Positions 1 to 12,661 of a stretch of 64,000 nucleotides of DNA are shown here, piece by piece. Made by a program: the position numbers and the translations under genes. The notes under the pieces were generated by a model. That model made no database searches. It saw only the letters and a list, made by a program, of their open reading frames with translations, and was not told the DNA's origin. Source of the DNA: Thuidium tamariscinum (lineage: Eukaryota > Streptophyta > Bryopsida > Hypnales > Thuidiaceae); assembly GCA_947034885.2 (NCBI GenBank), contig OX344752.2:20917386-20981385 (forward strand), in the 5' to 3' direction. How positions within the stretch are numbered: the stretch's first letter is position 1; every line of letters begins with the position of its first letter.

Positions 1-1716
1 AATGAAACAATCTCATCTCACTGAACACCCTGTTATGATTCGACTTCAAAAAATCACGGAAACAGAAATCTTAGGAAATCGACAGCCTCACCGATGCAGA
101 GAGATATAGAGTATCGTCGGATCTTCTTCAAAAATCTGTTGTGTCCCATTGCCATGGTGTACATCCCAATCAACAATGAGGACCTTTCTTGCGCCACCAG
201 CTTGAGCAGCCCGAGCAGCCACACAAGCATTGTTATGAAAGCAGAACCCCTGGATTAACTCCGTCTCAGCATGATGTCCCGGTGGTCTCACTAACGCAAA
301 ACCGTTATGGGCCTTTCCAGTCATTATAGCTGACGCCAAATCAATGCAAAGACCAGCTGCTAGCCTTGCTGCGAGGGCAGAGTGCTCGTTGGCATATGTG
401 TCTGAAGTGAAGTAAGACAAGTCATTTCCCTCTGTAGCTTGCACCCGGCTTATATGACTAGCAGTGTGAACCAATTCTAACTCAGACGGTGTGGCTTCTC
501 TGGGGGGCACGAAAAAACAGCTCCCTCCGGAAAGTAACCCTGAGGCTCGTAAACCTCCCATAATTGCTCGTAATCTATCTGGACGCTCAGGGTGCACTTT
601 ACCCGATTCCTCATGGTTTAACATCCTCGCGTCATAGCCAACAGCTGCTTTCCTTTTCTCCCCAGACATGAAGGTGCCTGCATCGTCGACTAGACGTCTT
701 TAAATCGTATGTAGAATTAGCTAGAATGAGCCCCAGCGGGAAGAAATTTGTAGACAAAGCTGCAAATGATAGTTCCCCAAACAGAAATCGAGATACTCGC
801 CTTCACATTACCTGAAAACACCAAATGCTTTGACAGCAATTCTGTAGAGCCTCTCCCTTCTTGTGCTGCACCCTCCAAATCACCTACGCCCAGAAACATG
901 GAAGTTAAGCACTGTTAAGAGACCTCATTCTCGCTCTAAAAACTGAATACGGGCTAAATTGGATTGCACAGATCCAGGCAACGAGCAAGAAGAATAGCAA
1001 GCTTAAAACCAAAGAGCCTAAGGTAAAATAGATTCTACTTTAATAGGTATTAATCAACTATAGTAACTTTCAGAACATAGTTCAATTGATAAAAAAATGT
1101 GGGGCATAGTTTCTTGTTTCTCTTGGAAAATTTTGTTACCATTCTTGAGGCTCCATAATGAATTATCTCAAGTCCATAACAGCAGCCACTTGTGGCCTTT
1201 GGAGTTGAAAATTTGAATGAAACTCAGGGTGAGATATCAAGCTTTACATAATCCATTGCATTAATGACACCTTAAGGCGCATTTCACACAACAAATGTCC
1301 AATTCTGGACTAGCAAAAAATTGGCAACGAACAAAACGAATTTTAAGACGTAACTAGCTCCCAGGCGAGACATATACAGAAGTGGTCTTACCTGTTGATT
1401 CAGATGTTGGTCCTCCTAAGAATGGTTGCTCCAAAATGTGCGAAAGAAGAGATTCATGACACTGACCGCAAAGCTCTGCATCCTCACGATTAGGCATGGT
1501 GCAATTCGAACATAACACCCTGGGTCGCCATTCCTCATCTTCTGATTCGGCATCGTCGTCGTCATCTTCGCCTGCAGTAATCCCATGAAGCGCAAGAAAA
1601 GCTGCAAGCGGGTGAACTTCCTTCTCCATCTCTTCTCCGTTCTCGCCATCATCCCCTGAAGCGTATTCCAGCTCGCCCTCTACTGGGCTGTTCGCATCCA
1701 TCGCGGTACCTGGCAT
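1..1716 (-). CDS. HDA15: Class II histone deacetylase, HDA15-type (5' half, runs off window)
   Basis: Zinc-dependent lysine deacetylase expected to act on histones in the nucleus. Three exons are visible on the minus strand: 1716-1392, 883-812 and 677-92. All have GT-AG borders, and every junction keeps the reading frame (phase 1, 1, then a split Arg codon). Exon 1 carries an acidic stretch and a RanBP2-type zinc finger, CSNC-x10-CGQC, the hallmark that separates plant HDA15 from other class II enzymes. Exon 3 starts the deacetylase fold: HPERPDRL, SYFTSDTYANEHS, the active-site RPPGHHAE, GFCFHNNA and the metal-binding VDWDVHHGNGTQ. It ends at LYISLHR with a GTGAGG donor, so the C-terminal half lies beyond base 1. 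Exon 2 (24 codons) lacks recognisable motifs and links the finger to the catalytic domain. The start could be the first ATG (1716) or the Met five codons later. Assignment is strong; paralogue identity rests on the zinc finger. Confidence 0.93.
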
Positions 1717-2800
1717 TTATTCACATCCACCATTCCATTTAAACACACGACCCTCAGACCTCGTGGATATCAATTCTCTGAACCGAGGCAATCGGATAAA
1801 ATGCTGTACTAGGACTACTGACTCGTGAGTACAGCATCCTACACTCAGTGGATGTAAAATCCAAAAACATATATAGTCGTGACAGAAACATCCAGTCCAG
1901 TCAACTCAACAACAGTTGCAAACAAACCACGGTAATCCAGCACCGGTCAGACATACTCAAAATGAAGCAAGTCAAACGATTGTCAATAAGGTCATTTACA
2001 TGTACATCAGTGAGACATCTCATGAATTATATACTGCATGCAGCAGAAAAAGCTCTATAACCCTAAAATTAAATCAAAATCTACACGAACCTCAAACAAT
2101 CATCCTCGTGGTGAAAAAATAATTCCGAATTTCTTGACATGCTTCATAGAGACCAGTTTCTTAAATAGGAAAAAAAATGGTCATGATCAAGCTAACAACA
2201 AACTCAAGATTTCAAGAAAAAAAAAAATCGGTTCGAAACCGTGACGACGATCGAAGATTCAAGTCCACAAGGCACGGACCCCTACGAAAAAGAATCACGA
2301 GACCATTCAAAAGTGGGAACGGTCCACGAAACCCTAACCCTAGAAATCATGAACGAAGAAAAGCAAAAAGCGAACCTCATGACAGCATCCAAGCATGCAA
2401 ATCGGAGTCAAGAAGGTGAAGAACCCACACCTAAGAACTCAAACCCTAAGTAAGCAGAACAGGACCTGCCACACACCTGAAAAGTGCGAATGATTTGTGA
2501 ATCGGAGCGCGGCAAGGCAATCCGAAAGCAGCCCACCACCCGAATCGAGGCGGCGAGCAGGAAATTCGTGTGGGAATTGGGAACGACGGAATGGTTAGAG
2601 CGACCACGCGGGATTTGGGCAGTCGGGTTGACCAGCGTTTGCGTGCAGGGCAGTTTCGGAGGTACCGATGCGGGGACGCGCCGGCTTGGTTTGCGAGTCT
2701 CCCGTCCTGGACCTCCGTATCGCGGTCTTCGGTCGTTGTTCTTGGTCGTACCTCTCACCGTGTCGACCGCACGACGTTAAATCGGTCCCACGAAAAGCGA
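1717..2800 (-). promoter_or_regulatory. Probable promoter / 5' leader of the HDA15-type gene with telo-boxes
   Basis: About 1 kb upstream of the deacetylase start, base composition changes from very AT-rich to mixed and CpG-containing (roughly 2240-2790), as expected of a promoter or non-coding first exon. Two plant telo-box motifs (AAACCCTAA) are present, at 2329-2337 (extended to AAACCCTAACCCTAG) and 2441-2449. Telo-boxes are known in promoters of plant growth and translation genes. Short overlapping open frames on both strands show no recognisable protein and are not called. The transcription start is not located. Confidence 0.4.
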
Positions 2801-2814
2801 CCCTTTATCAGCTG

Positions 2815-3050
2815 ATTTGCATTTTGGGGAAGCTAAATTCCTTAAAGCAATTTTTAGTAAATTTTTGTGGTAAGAAAAATGGAATTGGCATCTAACCCAA
2901 GTCATTTCATATTTTTTGGACCTTCATGGAATTAGTTATGAATTTTTTAAGTTGAAAACACAGTGGTTTCTAAAAGCGACCCCTTGCTGAAATGTACACT
3001 TCTGGTACATGTTAGAGGCAAAATCTACCGGATCACTTTTAGAAACAGGG
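2815..3050. repeat. Dispersed repeat N, copy 1
   Basis: Shares a block (about 2875-2960, including 'aatggaattggcatc' and 'cccaagtcatttcatat') with copies near 22.73, 31.92, 44.40 and 45.47 kb, in both orientations. The block is followed by a variable part with 'gctgaaatgtacac' and the near-palindrome of 'tctaaaagcgaccc' (2970) with 'ttttagaaacagggtc' (3038). Its copies resemble a non-autonomous transposon, but exact ends are unclear. Confidence 0.55.
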
Positions 3051-3665
3051 TCACAATTACAGCCCCCTACCTTACCATAGGGATAAATGCTGAAATTTTT
3101 TATTTTTTTGCATGATTTTATTTTTAAAAATTCTGAGTTCATATTTGGCATCAGAGACCCTGAATAAGCACAAGGAGGATTAAGTACAACCAAAAAACTC
3201 AACAAAAACATAAACCCCAAACCTCTATCAATTCCTAATAAAATGAGTTTTATCCCGTTGGAGCCACACTTCACCCCTCTACACCCACTTTGTAGGACCG
3301 ATTTAACGTCTTGCGTGTCAACCTAATGAATTCAATAGAGAGATGAGTTATCCAAGGTGGCAGGGTTTGAGTACACTTTGGCCAAAGCCCATGCCATTTT
3401 TCATGGATGAGAAGTGTATTTGGAATCTTACATGGTCAAAGTACTTAGATAATGTTTTATCAATTTCTTAGAGATGTTTTCATGACCACCACTTTAAGGT
3501 AGGTCTAACAAATTTTTAAGAGATCGTGACAGGCTAAAATTTCACAACTAAAGATTTTGTATATTTACTTGATCTTTTGGTTGACAATGCCAAATATTAT
3601 AAGAAGTAGATACAAACCAGCTATCGTCTCTCTTTGATTTATATCAAGACCATACAAAGTGATCA
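3051..3665. other. Spacer, no gene seen
   Basis: AT-rich sequence with no open frame longer than about 110 codons and no recognisable protein, RNA gene or clear repeat boundary. Confidence 0.6.
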
Positions 3666-3895
3666 TTAACCCCTAGACGATATGCAAGCCATATTCTGGT
3701 TGATGAATAAGAGAGAATCTTTTTATATAGGACAGAAATACAATTATTTATTCTCGGAATTAGGGGTGGAAAGGGGAGATCTTCTACAGGGCTTTGACAT
3801 CCAACGAGAGCTTTTGAATTTCTTGGAACCTAATGATTCCCATGGTATCAAAATTCAAGATTTCCACAACCACCGACTTGTCGTTTAGGGATTAA
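3666..3895. mobile_element. Short TIR element, family D (TTAACCCCTAAACG), copy 1
   Basis: About 230 bp bounded by TTAACCCCTAGACGA on the left and TCGTTTAGGGATTAA on the right, which are inverted copies of each other. The inside matches 9901-10130 along its length (for example 'atattctggttgatgaa', 'ggaattaggggtggaaag', 'catccaacgagagctttt'). A 68-codon open frame inside is not conserved as protein in the other copies. Non-autonomous DNA transposon is the simplest reading. Confidence 0.7.
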
Positions 3896-5957
3896 AGGAG
3901 ATTTGAGAATGTTGAGAATGTTGAGATTTGAGAATTCCCAAAACTACGAGTTCTTGAACATTGAGAATGTTGTGAAAATGTTAAGAATGCTACCACATCA
4001 ACAATTTGACGTAGTCAAGCAACTATAATATCACATGATATTAATTAATTATTTGAAAAAATATAAAAATTTGAAAAAAAAGTTTTAAATCATTTTTCCA
4101 GCTTTTCAATACATTCTAAAAGATTTGAAAAAAAAGATTTTTTTTTTTTTAAATTTGAAAATCTAGACCAATAATAGCTAGTCTACAACATTGGAAACAG
4201 TTTCCAAGAATGGCCCTAAAACAATCTCTTGGAGGCCAAAAATTCCTCCTTTGTTTACTATTTTCTAACTTAGGCTCTCACTTTACATGATCAAATGTAA
4301 AAATAATAAGGTACTATAGAATGCTTATAGTCCTTGGTTTAGAATTGGTGTAATTGGCCTTTAGTACAACCAACTTGATAAACTCACTTATAGTCCTGCA
4401 ATGAAAGCCATAGGAAGTTAAAGGACATTGGTAAGTGAAGTCACATGATTTTGATTTACATTCACATGTACAAAGGATTTTTTTTTCTTTCTTGGCTATT
4501 CTAGTAGATTTATTTTACATTATTTTTTGGCACTCACTTTATACTAAGCAATATGCAATGGAGTAGTTAGAGCTATTGACATGGATGAAAATGCCTATAT
4601 TTATTTAAAAGTGTCAAAACATTAACTCCAATTAAAAGAGAGGAAGTTGTGATCTATAAAGAGCTAGTTTGAATAGCTATATTACTTCAAGAACAAGTCA
4701 CTCCTATGGAAATAAAGCCTCTTGTAGAATAAGTTGTTTGTTTTGGATAAAGTAGAAAGCTATCTTTGTTAGAGTAATGCAATTGCTAATATTTGTATGA
4801 ATAGGTGAAATATGAAAAATGTCCATGAGTCCTAAAAATGTCCTAAAAATCCATGAGTATATTTTAGCAAAACACCCCAAACTACCACTTCTAATGCAAA
4901 GAGCTATAATGAAAGAAAACTCCTTTTTGACATATTTAGCCATAATATCTTGCGAAAAACATGTATGAGAATGAAAAGAAAAAATTTCATACACTTCTAT
5001 TAAGTAGATTGTTGTAAAATTATTGTCTCTTTTGAAGTGCTAGTATCAATTAAACCTTGTATAAACCCAAAATGAAAGGTAGTTTGATAATAATTTTGTA
5101 CATTTGTCACTTTTGCATTAGTAGTCAAATTTTTACACAATTCTAGAAGGATACATAAGTAGTGTTTGTTTATTCAAAAACTTCAAAATTTCTAAAGAAT
5201 TATAAAAACTACAAAAGAATAAGAACTAGCACTCTCCTAGTAAATATTAGTTGTGAATCCAAAGATCAAATGCAAATAATTTACTACTTGAATTTACCTT
5301 AAACTCATACAATTTTCAATCCTATTTTTTAAAACCTTCATTTATCTAGAAAAAATTGGTTGTATATTTGCACATCAAACTAAAAGAATTACATACGGCT
5401 TGAAGTTTATTTGAAAATCAATTAGGGTTTGTTTCCACTTTTCTTTTCTTGAAGGAACCATATAGAAGGAAAGAAAAGGTTGGCTTACAAAAAGGCAATC
5501 CCAAACCAAACATGTATCACTAGACTTGATTCAAGAATAGTGGCTGTAATGCCAACAAAAAGGTTGTCCACCCAACTACTTTGCCCTTCAAATTAGGTCA
5601 CTAGTAGAACCAAGTTTTACAACCTAAAGAACATGGAACTTGGCCAAAATACAATTGAATTTGAATGATACAACTTGCAAATGATCATATTGTATAGTTA
5701 TAATATTTTGCCACTCACCAACATTCAAAGCATTACCACCCATAAAAAGTAGAATTTGTTGCATTCAAATATAGATGCATACTCAAACTCATATCCAACA
5801 ATATCATCAATGTTTTCTAGCATTCTACCAATAAATTGCATTAGATTATTCAATAAAGCAAGTACATATAGACTCTTAATTCTACATTCAAAGTACGACA
5901 TATGCTTTGAATCAACATTGTTTGAATACAAATGCTTGTAAAGGAAAATTCCAACTA
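3896..5957. other. Gene-free AT-rich spacer
   Basis: No convincing coding region, RNA gene or well-bounded repeat. A short low-complexity stretch of 'gagaatgttgagaatgtt' type repeats lies at 3905-3990 and a poly-T run at about 4137-4151. Confidence 0.6.
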
Positions 5958-6310
5958 AGGTAGCAACATCCATAACTGTTATTGCACCCATAACTAACAA
6001 ATAGAGTGCCCTTAAATTGTCTCCAAGAGTACCTCAAAACTATCACCTATTTTTAATTTTGACTGGTAAACCTTGAATTTTTAGATTTTGTTGTGAGAAT
6101 CAAGGTAGATTTACTAGAGTGTGGTATAGGGTGCCCTAGTGAGTTCTACTTTGAAAATTCATAGAAATTAGATACCTTGTCCAAAAATTCTATTTTCTTT
6201 TTAAATTCATGATTTTCAGTTACCAATATTTTAAAAATATATTTTTCTAGAAAAAAATGCCTTCAACTCTACTGAATTGCTTATTTTGACAGTTATAGGT
6301 GTTCCTACCT
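5958..6310. mobile_element. TIR element, family B (AGGTAGSAACA), copy 1
   Basis: A 353-bp unit flanked by TA on both sides. Its ends are inverted copies: AGGTAGCAACATCCATAACT on the left and AGTTATAGGTGTTCCTACCT (allowing one mismatch) on the right. It is nearly identical to 9014-9364. TA flanks and short TIRs suggest a Tc1/mariner-type miniature element, though no transposase is present. Confidence 0.75.
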
Positions 6311-7814
6311 TAACATCTAAAAAACCTCCACAAATTAAAACAAAAAACCCCAAAACATTAAAGCAAAAGTAGCAAAACACAACCTATTCCTTAGAGGATC
6401 ATTCTTCTTCAATAGTGCTCTAAGGATCTATAGGAAGTACAATCTCAAAACACTATGATTTACTTTTTGATGTTTCATAGTAGGTGTAATATAAAATGAT
6501 TTTCTATATAATCCTAATTTCAACAATAGAGCGGGGAAATGGATTGATGCAAAGAATTTGAATTCAAATCAATGGCATCATAAAGAGGTGTTAGATAGTT
6601 ATTACCTCTTTTCATGTGGGTAGTAAGGTTTTAGTGTTCAAAATGAAAAGAATTTTTTCCTACTTTATGAAACTAAGATTTAACACTTTGATTCTCCTCA
6701 ATTTAACTTCCTTGCACTACAAAGTTATTAGGTTTAAATCTTTATATACAAAATAGTTAGTTGAAAACCTAAACATTTTTTTATAACTTATTATTTTCAT
6801 TCCTAAGTAAACTTTTTGATGTATAAGTATTATAAATTAGAAGGGAAAAAAAGCATTACTTATCAATGTTTTGATAGGACAACAACTTGATAAAATATTT
6901 CCACAAATTAAGATGACTTTCATCCATATAGTAATGTGAAAAAAAATTGTTTTTGAATTTGTCCATCAACCAAAAATAAGACATTGAAGTGCTTCAAGGT
7001 TAAGTTAATTATCTACAAATTTATTGTATGAAAACCAAATAAAAATGGTATAACTGTGAGGCTCTATTATAGATGAACAATAGTATTAGTTTTATTGCTA
7101 AAAAATATTAATATGATAATTAAAGGAAAAATTAAACAAAACTACTAAAATGAAATAAATAGTGAATTCAATGAAGTTTGCCTAGGCAATCCTCCTTGGC
7201 TAGCTAGGGGTCAACCTAGGTCTAAGGCAGCCATCCCCTATTGACCTATTAGGGGTTTGCAAAGGCAGTCACCCTCCAAGCAAATATTTGTCTATGTCAT
7301 TGTGTTATAGTATGAATAAGGTTGTAGATAAGATTTGGAAATAGAGATCTAAAACCCACCATAGCCAATGCCATGGACTTTGTCCAAAATGACAAAGCCA
7401 ATAAATAGTAACTCATTAGAACCTTATGAGGCAATCAAAATTCCACTAAGTCTCCTCTAGGGTTGGTTGCAAGTTTTATTTTAGGCCTTATAAGGCCTAA
7501 GTGCCTCAAAAAAAATCATCAACTTCAACTCTATAGAAAAAAAAGGGAAAATGTGTTTTAAAATGCCAAACAACAATAATGCCCTTATAAACTATTGCCA
7601 CAAAATGTTTCAAAAATCTCATTTCATCTATTATATAAAGCCAAGACATATAAAAAGTACACACAAAAATCATATATCCAAAATTGCATGCTCAAATATG
7701 GTCTCTTTCAATTCAAGTTCCCAAAATCAAGGAGCGAAGAAACTCATAACCTTCTTGAAAGAAAGGCTCCATAACCATTGGTTTAAAAAGCAAAAAAAAC
7801 ACATTGGTCAAACA
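6311..7814. other. Gene-free spacer
   Basis: AT-rich, with a short GC-richer patch at 7175-7280 containing 'ttggctagctaggggtcaac' and 'tattgacctattaggggttt'. A stretch near 7551-7820 has an 89-codon open frame that looks non-coding. Confidence 0.55.
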
Positions 7815-8045
7815 GGGTGAACTAGTCCCTTGACTTGGCCCCTCTAAGTCATTCCATGGGGTGCAAGTAAAATAAAACAAAAAAACTATTTTGTGCTTGA
7901 TTGATTTACTATACTCACTCCTTTTAGTTAATTTGACACCTTTGACTGCAAATATGAATTCAAAATTTGTAAATTTTATTACACGTGTAAAATTTTAAAA
8001 AATTGTGCATTTTCCCAAAGGACCAAGCAAGGGGTTAGTTCAAGG
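7815..8045. mobile_element. TIR element, family E (GGGGTGAACT), copy 1
   Basis: About 230 bp starting GGGTGAACTAGTCCCTTGAC and ending in 'caaggggttagttcaagg', an imperfect inverted match. Inner segments 'ggggtgcaagtaaaataaaa' and 'tgcaaatatgaattcaaaat' recur in the copies at 9581-9817 and, inverted, at 41955-42197. Confidence 0.6.
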
Positions 8046-9013
8046 TTTTTGTTTAGGCAATTAAATGTTCAATTTATTTATTTTTAAATGGGTAGCCTCA
8101 AACTTGTAGAAAAAATGAGGAAAAATATATTAAAAAATGACGGACTATAATCATGGCCTTGCACATTGTTGCTACAATGCTTCTAAAACCTTTTTTCATT
8201 TGTCATACAAAGCCAAAATATACAAAAATTGCATACAAACATTACATATTTAAAATTGCATACTTAAAATAGGTTGTTCATCAATTAATCCCTAAATGCT
8301 CAAGGCCTTTATTGAGCTTCATGAGATTTGCCCTAAATTGAACAAAAAACCAACATTTTAATATGTTTTTTAATTTAAAAAATATAATTGTACAAATTCA
8401 AACTAGACATGTTAAAGATTATTGAAGATAAGAAAACACAACAATATCACTTACAGATTGAAAGCCCGATTGAAAGATTATAATGGTTTGATCATGAGGG
8501 TGTTAAAATTGCAAAAGTGATGAAGTCTTTTGATCCTCTTTTCACAAGTCAAATCTATAAAGTTGGTCACCAAAAAAATATGAGGTTAAAGGGCCTAACA
8601 TGCATGACCCCAACTAATTAATGGATTTTCAAAATCTACTCTACCATTTTTTCAAATGAATTTCTAATGTGGTTTTGTCTCCAAGATTTAGTGTATTTGA
8701 GGCTCATTTCCAAAGAGCCCCTACAAAAACTCTTGAGGCAACACTATAAAAAGTCAAGGTTGCAATGGACAACCTTGTACAAAATCTTGAATAGAAAAAT
8801 CATGGTCAAAGATTTTTAAGATTGGATTTTTGATTTTAAAACTAGACTTCGTGAAAAACTTTAAAAAAATATAAACTACTAAAGATAAAAACTTCATTAG
8901 GTTTTATTTAACTTCAAAGTTTTACAAACATCAACATTTTGGTGCCTTGGGCATTTAGGGGTTAAAGCTCCCCAAACAAAAGATTAAAACCTTCTTGAAA
9001 GGAAGGCTACATA
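8046..9013. other. Gene-free spacer
   Basis: AT-rich, no recognisable gene. The sequence 'accttcttgaaaggaaggct' just before the element at 9014 also occurs near 7750, so this block shares ancestry with the upstream spacer. Confidence 0.5.
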
Positions 9014-9364
9014 AGGTAGTAGCATCCATAACTGTTACTGCACCTATAATTGACTAATAGAGTGCCCTTAAATTGTCTTCAAGAGTACCTTGAAACTATC
9101 ACCCATTCTTAATTTTGATTGGTAAACTCTGAATTTTTTAGATTTTGTTGTGAGAATCAAGGTAGATTTACTAGAGTGTGGTATAGGGTGCCCTAGTGAG
9201 TTCTACTTTGAAAATTCATAGAAATTAGATACCTTGTCCAAAAAATTTATTTATTTTAAGTTCATGATTTTCAGTTGCTAATATTGTGAAAATATTTTTT
9301 CTAGAAAAAGATACCTTCAACTGTACTGAATTGCTTATTTTGACGGTTATGGGTGTTCCTACCT
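9014..9364. mobile_element. TIR element, family B, copy 2
   Basis: 351 bp, same orientation as 5958-6310 and nearly identical to it, again between TA dinucleotides. The long conserved inner block ('gagtgtggtatagggtgccc', 'gaattgcttattttgacggt') shows that the two copies are recent or were duplicated with flanking DNA. Confidence 0.75.
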
Positions 9365-9580
9365 TAAGCCATTTGTCCGAAAACCAAAAAGAAAATACTG
9401 GGCCAGCTCATTCTGATCCGTCCCTCAAAGCAGGCCAGGGTTGAGCCAGTGCCACACGCACTTATCCAATACCACTCAGGGAGGGGCCCTGGAAGCTTGG
9501 ATTGGTTGGCTTGGAGTTCCCCTCCAACCAATCCACATCCAAAGAAAGGTTGGGCAGTTCACCCCGGCCCACAGAGAAAT
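9365..9580. other. GC-richer unique stretch
   Basis: Between two TIR elements lies a GC-richer piece (9390-9580) with 'ggttggcttggagttcccct' and repeated 'ccaatccaca'-like words. It shows no recognisable protein. It may be an outer part of the next element, because 'agttcaccccgg' (9557) is an inverted match to the start of that element. Confidence 0.4.
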
Positions 9581-9817
9581 GGTCGGGGTGAACTGGCCCC
9601 CTCGCTCAGCCACTTCAAGTAATTTCTGGGGTGCAAGTAAAATAAAAAGTTTTCTATTTTGTGCTTATCTAATTTACTATCTATAATCTCTTCAACTTCT
9701 TCGGGACCTTTGATTGCAAATATGAATTCAAAATTTGCAAAAAAAAAAATATTTCCAAAAAAATAAAATTCCAGTGTTTTCCCAACTAGCCAAGCAAAGG
9801 ATCAATTCACCCCAGCC
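9581..9817. mobile_element. TIR element, family E, copy 2
   Basis: 237 bp with ends GGTCGGGGTGAACTGG and TCAATTCACCCCAGCC (inverted match) and the family's inner sequence 'ctggggtgcaagtaaaataa'. No coding capacity. Confidence 0.65.
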
Positions 9818-9900
9818 AATATGAACCTTCAATAAGCTTGTGCAAAGCCAATCACCAAGTTAATCCCCATGCCAAATTCAGCAATATACAATAGAGTCTT

Positions 9901-10130
9901 ACTAACCCCTAAACGTCGCATGGACCATATTCTAGTCGATGAACAAGACATAATCTTTCTGTGTAGGATAGAAACGTAGTTATTCATCCTCAGAATTAGG
10001 GATTGAAAGGAAAGTTCTTCTACACTGCTTTGACTTCCAACGAGAACTTTTGAATTTTTTGGAACCAATTATTCCTACAGTATCAAAATTCACGATTTCC
10101 ATGGCCACTAGCTCGTCGTTTAAGGGTTAA
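9901..10130. mobile_element. TIR element, family D, copy 2
   Basis: About 230 bp, from CTAACCCCTAAACGTCGC to TCGTCGTTTAAGGGTTAA. It matches copy 1 (3666-3895) and the interrupted copy at 20731-21253. A 79-codon minus-strand open frame across it is not conserved and is not called. Confidence 0.7.
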
Positions 10131-10180
10131 TAAGGTTCTGCTTTCATTTGCCCAAAGTTTTAAAACCCCTGAAAGATCGA

Positions 10181-10740
10181 TTATAGTTTTTTTCTTTTAA
10201 TTTTCCAAAAATTGGGGAATATGCCATGGCCCCTGGCCTGCCACAAGCCCGAGCTGCTGGAACCGCCCCGTCTGGTTGGGCCGAGCTCATGGCCCCCCCA
10301 CGGCCGTGGATTCCACATCGAAAACCGACGGTGGATGGCAGGATCTTCGGCACTTGTGGCTCCGATTAGTTGTGTCCACAGCTTCGTCAGTTCGTCCAGT
10401 CCAGTTGAAGACAACTGAACTGGCTGCCGGAAAGCACGCAGTGGTGTCTTTTCCAGAAAAGAGAACCGCTTGGGTTCCCAGTGAGGGTCCTGATTGGCCA
10501 AATTCCTTCTTGCCATCATATCAATTTTATCCTTTAGTTCCCTCACATTCCAAAATCAAAATTGGATTAAATTTAAAAAAAAAAAAAATCAAAATTGGAA
10601 CACGGGGAACTGAACTTACGCGTAAGTTACCACTAGGTTGTGACGGAATCCAGTCCCGGCCATTTTTAAAAAAATTTAAAATTTCCCAGTTTTTTTTTTA
10701 TGAACTAGATAACCGACTCACCGCTACCGGTTGTTGACAT
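10181..10740. other. GC-rich island of unknown nature, possible captured gene fragment
   Basis: A sharply GC-richer stretch (about 10210-10500) inside AT-rich spacer. A 121-codon open frame runs on the minus strand (10546-10181) with coding-like composition near its N-terminus, but no family is recognised; overlapping plus-strand frames are equally long. It could be a gene fragment carried by a transposon or a decayed exon. The following 10560-10690 holds A and T runs. Confidence 0.25.
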
Positions 10741-11959
10741 TTCAATCTCAACCTTTGATCTTGATGATCCGAAGGTGTAGGAAGCAAGTTGAAAGTACAC
10801 AAGGTTATGAGTTGCAACTGATGTAATGGTGATGGTGATGGGTAGCCTATGACAGAGAGTCACGTTAGCATTGAAAACTTAAACACCCAGTTACGAAGTG
10901 TCAAAATGTTGGTATTAAATGTCACAGAAGGTGTTCCAAATTTCAACATGTATCCACATATTGGAGAAAAAAATATCACACAAGCAGACACTAATTGCAT
11001 ATTCATAACTCTCTTTTCATCCACAATCCGACAATTTCATCCAGTTTTCGTTTCCGTAACCAGTTTTTTTGCAATTTCATGTAAAATTATACAGTTTGTG
11101 TCCCAAGGGCGTGGTGCAGGGCCCTTTACTTTGGTGCAAGTGACCACCAAATCACACGCTGGTCCCGGCCCTTAAGTCAAGGGTGCACATCCTGGACTTC
11201 CACCAACTGAATTCCAGTCCTGTACACGGTTTCAGTGGAAAACCTGAATGGGAAGTCAAGAACCGTGCGTGCACAGGCATTTGACTTGGGTGACTTCTCT
11301 CACTCCAGTAACTGGGATGACTTGACTTGACTCACTACAGTGACCCTTCAAAGCTACGGTAGTTTCTCAACTTGGAATGCAATTTCGACATAAATGAAGT
11401 TTGTTTCTTTTGGTAAAAAAGAAGGGCCACGTGGCACGTTGTGAATGGTGTGAGGTGACATGGACAATGAGATTTGGGCACCTAAGTGCTGCCTAAGTGC
11501 TAAATCAGACCTTCACTTACAATAAGGTAGGTGGTACTACTTATATTTGATCGTTTAAGCACTTTTAAGATAGATCATGAACATTATGAGGCAATGCAAC
11601 TTTTTTTCCACTAGAGACATAAGAGACATTGGGATTGGGATTTTTTTGTAATTTTTTTCCCAAGATTGAAATTACTATGAATTTTGGAAGCCAAACAATG
11701 CCAAAAAATCATAGCCAATATCTAAAGACTTCTAATTTTAATCATAGCTGAGACTACTTTTCTACTTGGTACTTCCCACACACTTTATGACACTTTGGTA
11801 CATGAACTTATTAGTCTTCACGTTGAAAAGGAAAAAACAACATTTGGTTGGAAATCTACTCGAATGTTGGTTGGAAATAGCTACATCCTCCAAGGTCAGA
11901 ATGGACCTTTGATCTGGAATGGGTGACTCCACCTGAGTTGATATTTTCACATGGATCAC
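10741..11959. other. Spacer, no gene seen
   Basis: No recognisable coding region. 11100-11340 is somewhat GC-richer, with several words related to 'cttgacttgactcac', and short open frames without similarity to known proteins. Confidence 0.5.
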
Positions 11960-12661
11960 TTATCTTGGAGAGGTCACTCTAAATAGAAATAGAGTGGCAC
12001 ATTCTGAAATGTGCGCTGCTAGTACACAAGTAGTGACAGAAAATAGGCCACGACCGAAAAGGCACCCTACGAGAAAGACTAACGAAGGCAATTCTATTCC
12101 CGTGTGAAACCGACCCCGCGATTCCGCCTGGGGCAGCCACGCGACGCCCACCAGGACTGAACAGCACCAACTAGCCGCGGTTTAGACTCCCAGCGACTCC
12201 CAGTCCGCGGTCGCGACCCAAACGCGCGTCCATCAGCAGCAGATAGACTCCCCCTCCCAGCATCCAACGGCCCTCAACCCCACCGCAATCCAGATCGAAG
12301 GGCGCAATCCCCTCCCCAGCCAATCCCCAAACCCTCATCCGCCCCAGATGTGCCTGCCCCCAATCCATCTCCGCAATCCGTCTTCCATTCTGCCTGCGCA
12401 ACAACCAGCACCCACCCGCCCTCTCTCCAACAACGCCTTCATTCTTTTTTTTCCTCTAGCGGCTCTCGCCGATGCTCGCAACACATACCCAAGAGCTGCC
12501 AACCGCATTGGGATCCCGAAGAGATCAGGGAGGGATCCATCGCGAAACCCTCGTATGGTCGCTGCAATTCGGGATCCAGTTTGAAGCTCGGGTTGCCGGG
12601 ACTGAGGTTGCCGGGACTCGGGTTGCTGCCGCGGGACTGAGGTTGCCGTTTTGTTGCAGCC
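11960..12661 (+). promoter_or_regulatory. Probable promoter and 5' leader of HEMA
   Basis: GC content rises strongly from about 12040 and stays high to the HEMA start. The stretch is pyrimidine/C-rich at 12240-12430, typical of a plant 5' leader. Overlapping long open frames on both strands (up to 285 codons on the minus strand) are composition artefacts: none has a recognisable domain, and they overlap the HEMA transit-peptide exon. The transcription start is not resolved. Confidence 0.45.

Noticed and set aside
2329..2343. Interstitial telomere repeat
   Set aside because: Only about two CCCTAA units are present; better read as a telo-box promoter motif than as telomeric DNA.
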